From the NCBI GenBank assembly GCA_015067825.1, contig SVLQ01000013.1, positions 1 to 64,000 on the forward strand: a stretch of DNA of 64,000 bases. The letters run 5' to 3'. Source of the DNA: Oscillospiraceae bacterium. Its GTDB lineage: Bacteria; Bacillota; Clostridia; Oscillospirales; QAMX01. Below the pieces are notes generated by a model. The model was not told the origin of the DNA. It ran no database searches and saw nothing but the letters and a program-made list of their open reading frames with translations. This document shows positions 63,955-64,000 of the stretch, piece after piece (the first letter of the stretch is position 1; each line of letters begins with the position of its first letter). A program made the translations under genes and the position numbers.

Positions 63955-64000
63955 TTATTCCATCTCTCTCGTTTCCGTGACCTTGCCGTTTTCGATCGTA
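63955..64000 (-). CDS. recF: 3' end of a recF-like gene, cut by the window edge
   Basis: Only the last 14 full codons are visible on the minus strand, reading TIENGKVTETREME followed by TAA. Identification rests on position: in clostridia recF directly precedes remB and gyrB. The residues alone would not prove it. Confidence 0.5.
   Translation of the reverse strand, partial: TIENGKVTETREME

Overview
The window looks like a chromosomal segment close to the replication origin of a GC-rich gut clostridium (Bacillota, Clostridia, probably the Oscillospiraceae/Ruminococcaceae). The evidence is a PolC-type replicative polymerase, a complete T-box leader, RemB, DUF1385, S-layer-homology proteins, parAB with two perfect parS sites, and the recF-remB-gyrB-gyrA order at the right edge. 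Family placement is inference from gene content and from the style of the intergenic repeats.

Layout. 1-9550 (+): cell-surface genes, namely two S-layer-homology proteins, a PHP-domain protein and a clostripain-type lipoprotein. 9554-12739 (-): a lone large serine recombinase and an MBOAT acyltransferase without its usual partner. 12952-21280 (+): a lipoprotein, a compact glycyl radical enzyme with no activase, a two-component system, a PurF-like protein lacking the glutaminase cysteine, and DUF1385. 21281-24243 (+): a DUF559 gene between perfect 62-bp direct repeats, then prmC and tgt. 24294-27000 (-): an HTH-cupin-acyl-CoA synthetase fusion behind a T-box leader. 27581-41821 (-): the conserved cluster pyrH-frr-uppS-cdsA-dxr-(phosphorylase)-rseP-ispG-polC, interrupted by two repeat arrays. 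41980-50049: ligA, parS 1, a zinc-ribbon membrane protein, an alpha-galactosidase, an iron-sulfur flavoprotein and an uncharacterised large enzyme. 50327-64000 (-): GNAT, serS, an AT-rich HAM1-like gene, parB, parA, parS 2, mnmA, iscU, iscS, rnhA, gyrA, gyrB, remB and the end of a recF-like gene. Most housekeeping genes are on the minus strand, as expected if the origin lies just beyond the right edge.

The functional core is standard: chromosome segregation (parAB/parS), replication (polC, ligA, gyrAB, rnhA), MEP isoprenoid and lipid-carrier synthesis (dxr, ispG, uppS, cdsA), tRNA charging and modification (serS, tgt, mnmA) and Fe-S assembly (iscSU). The unusual part is intergenic. At least three families of modular hairpin repeats fill almost every gap, and several show stems that differ between copies while staying self-complementary. 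One family forms a seven-unit tandem array of about 227 bp per unit beside polC. The best regulatory discovery is the T-box in front of a non-aminoacyl-tRNA-synthetase gene.
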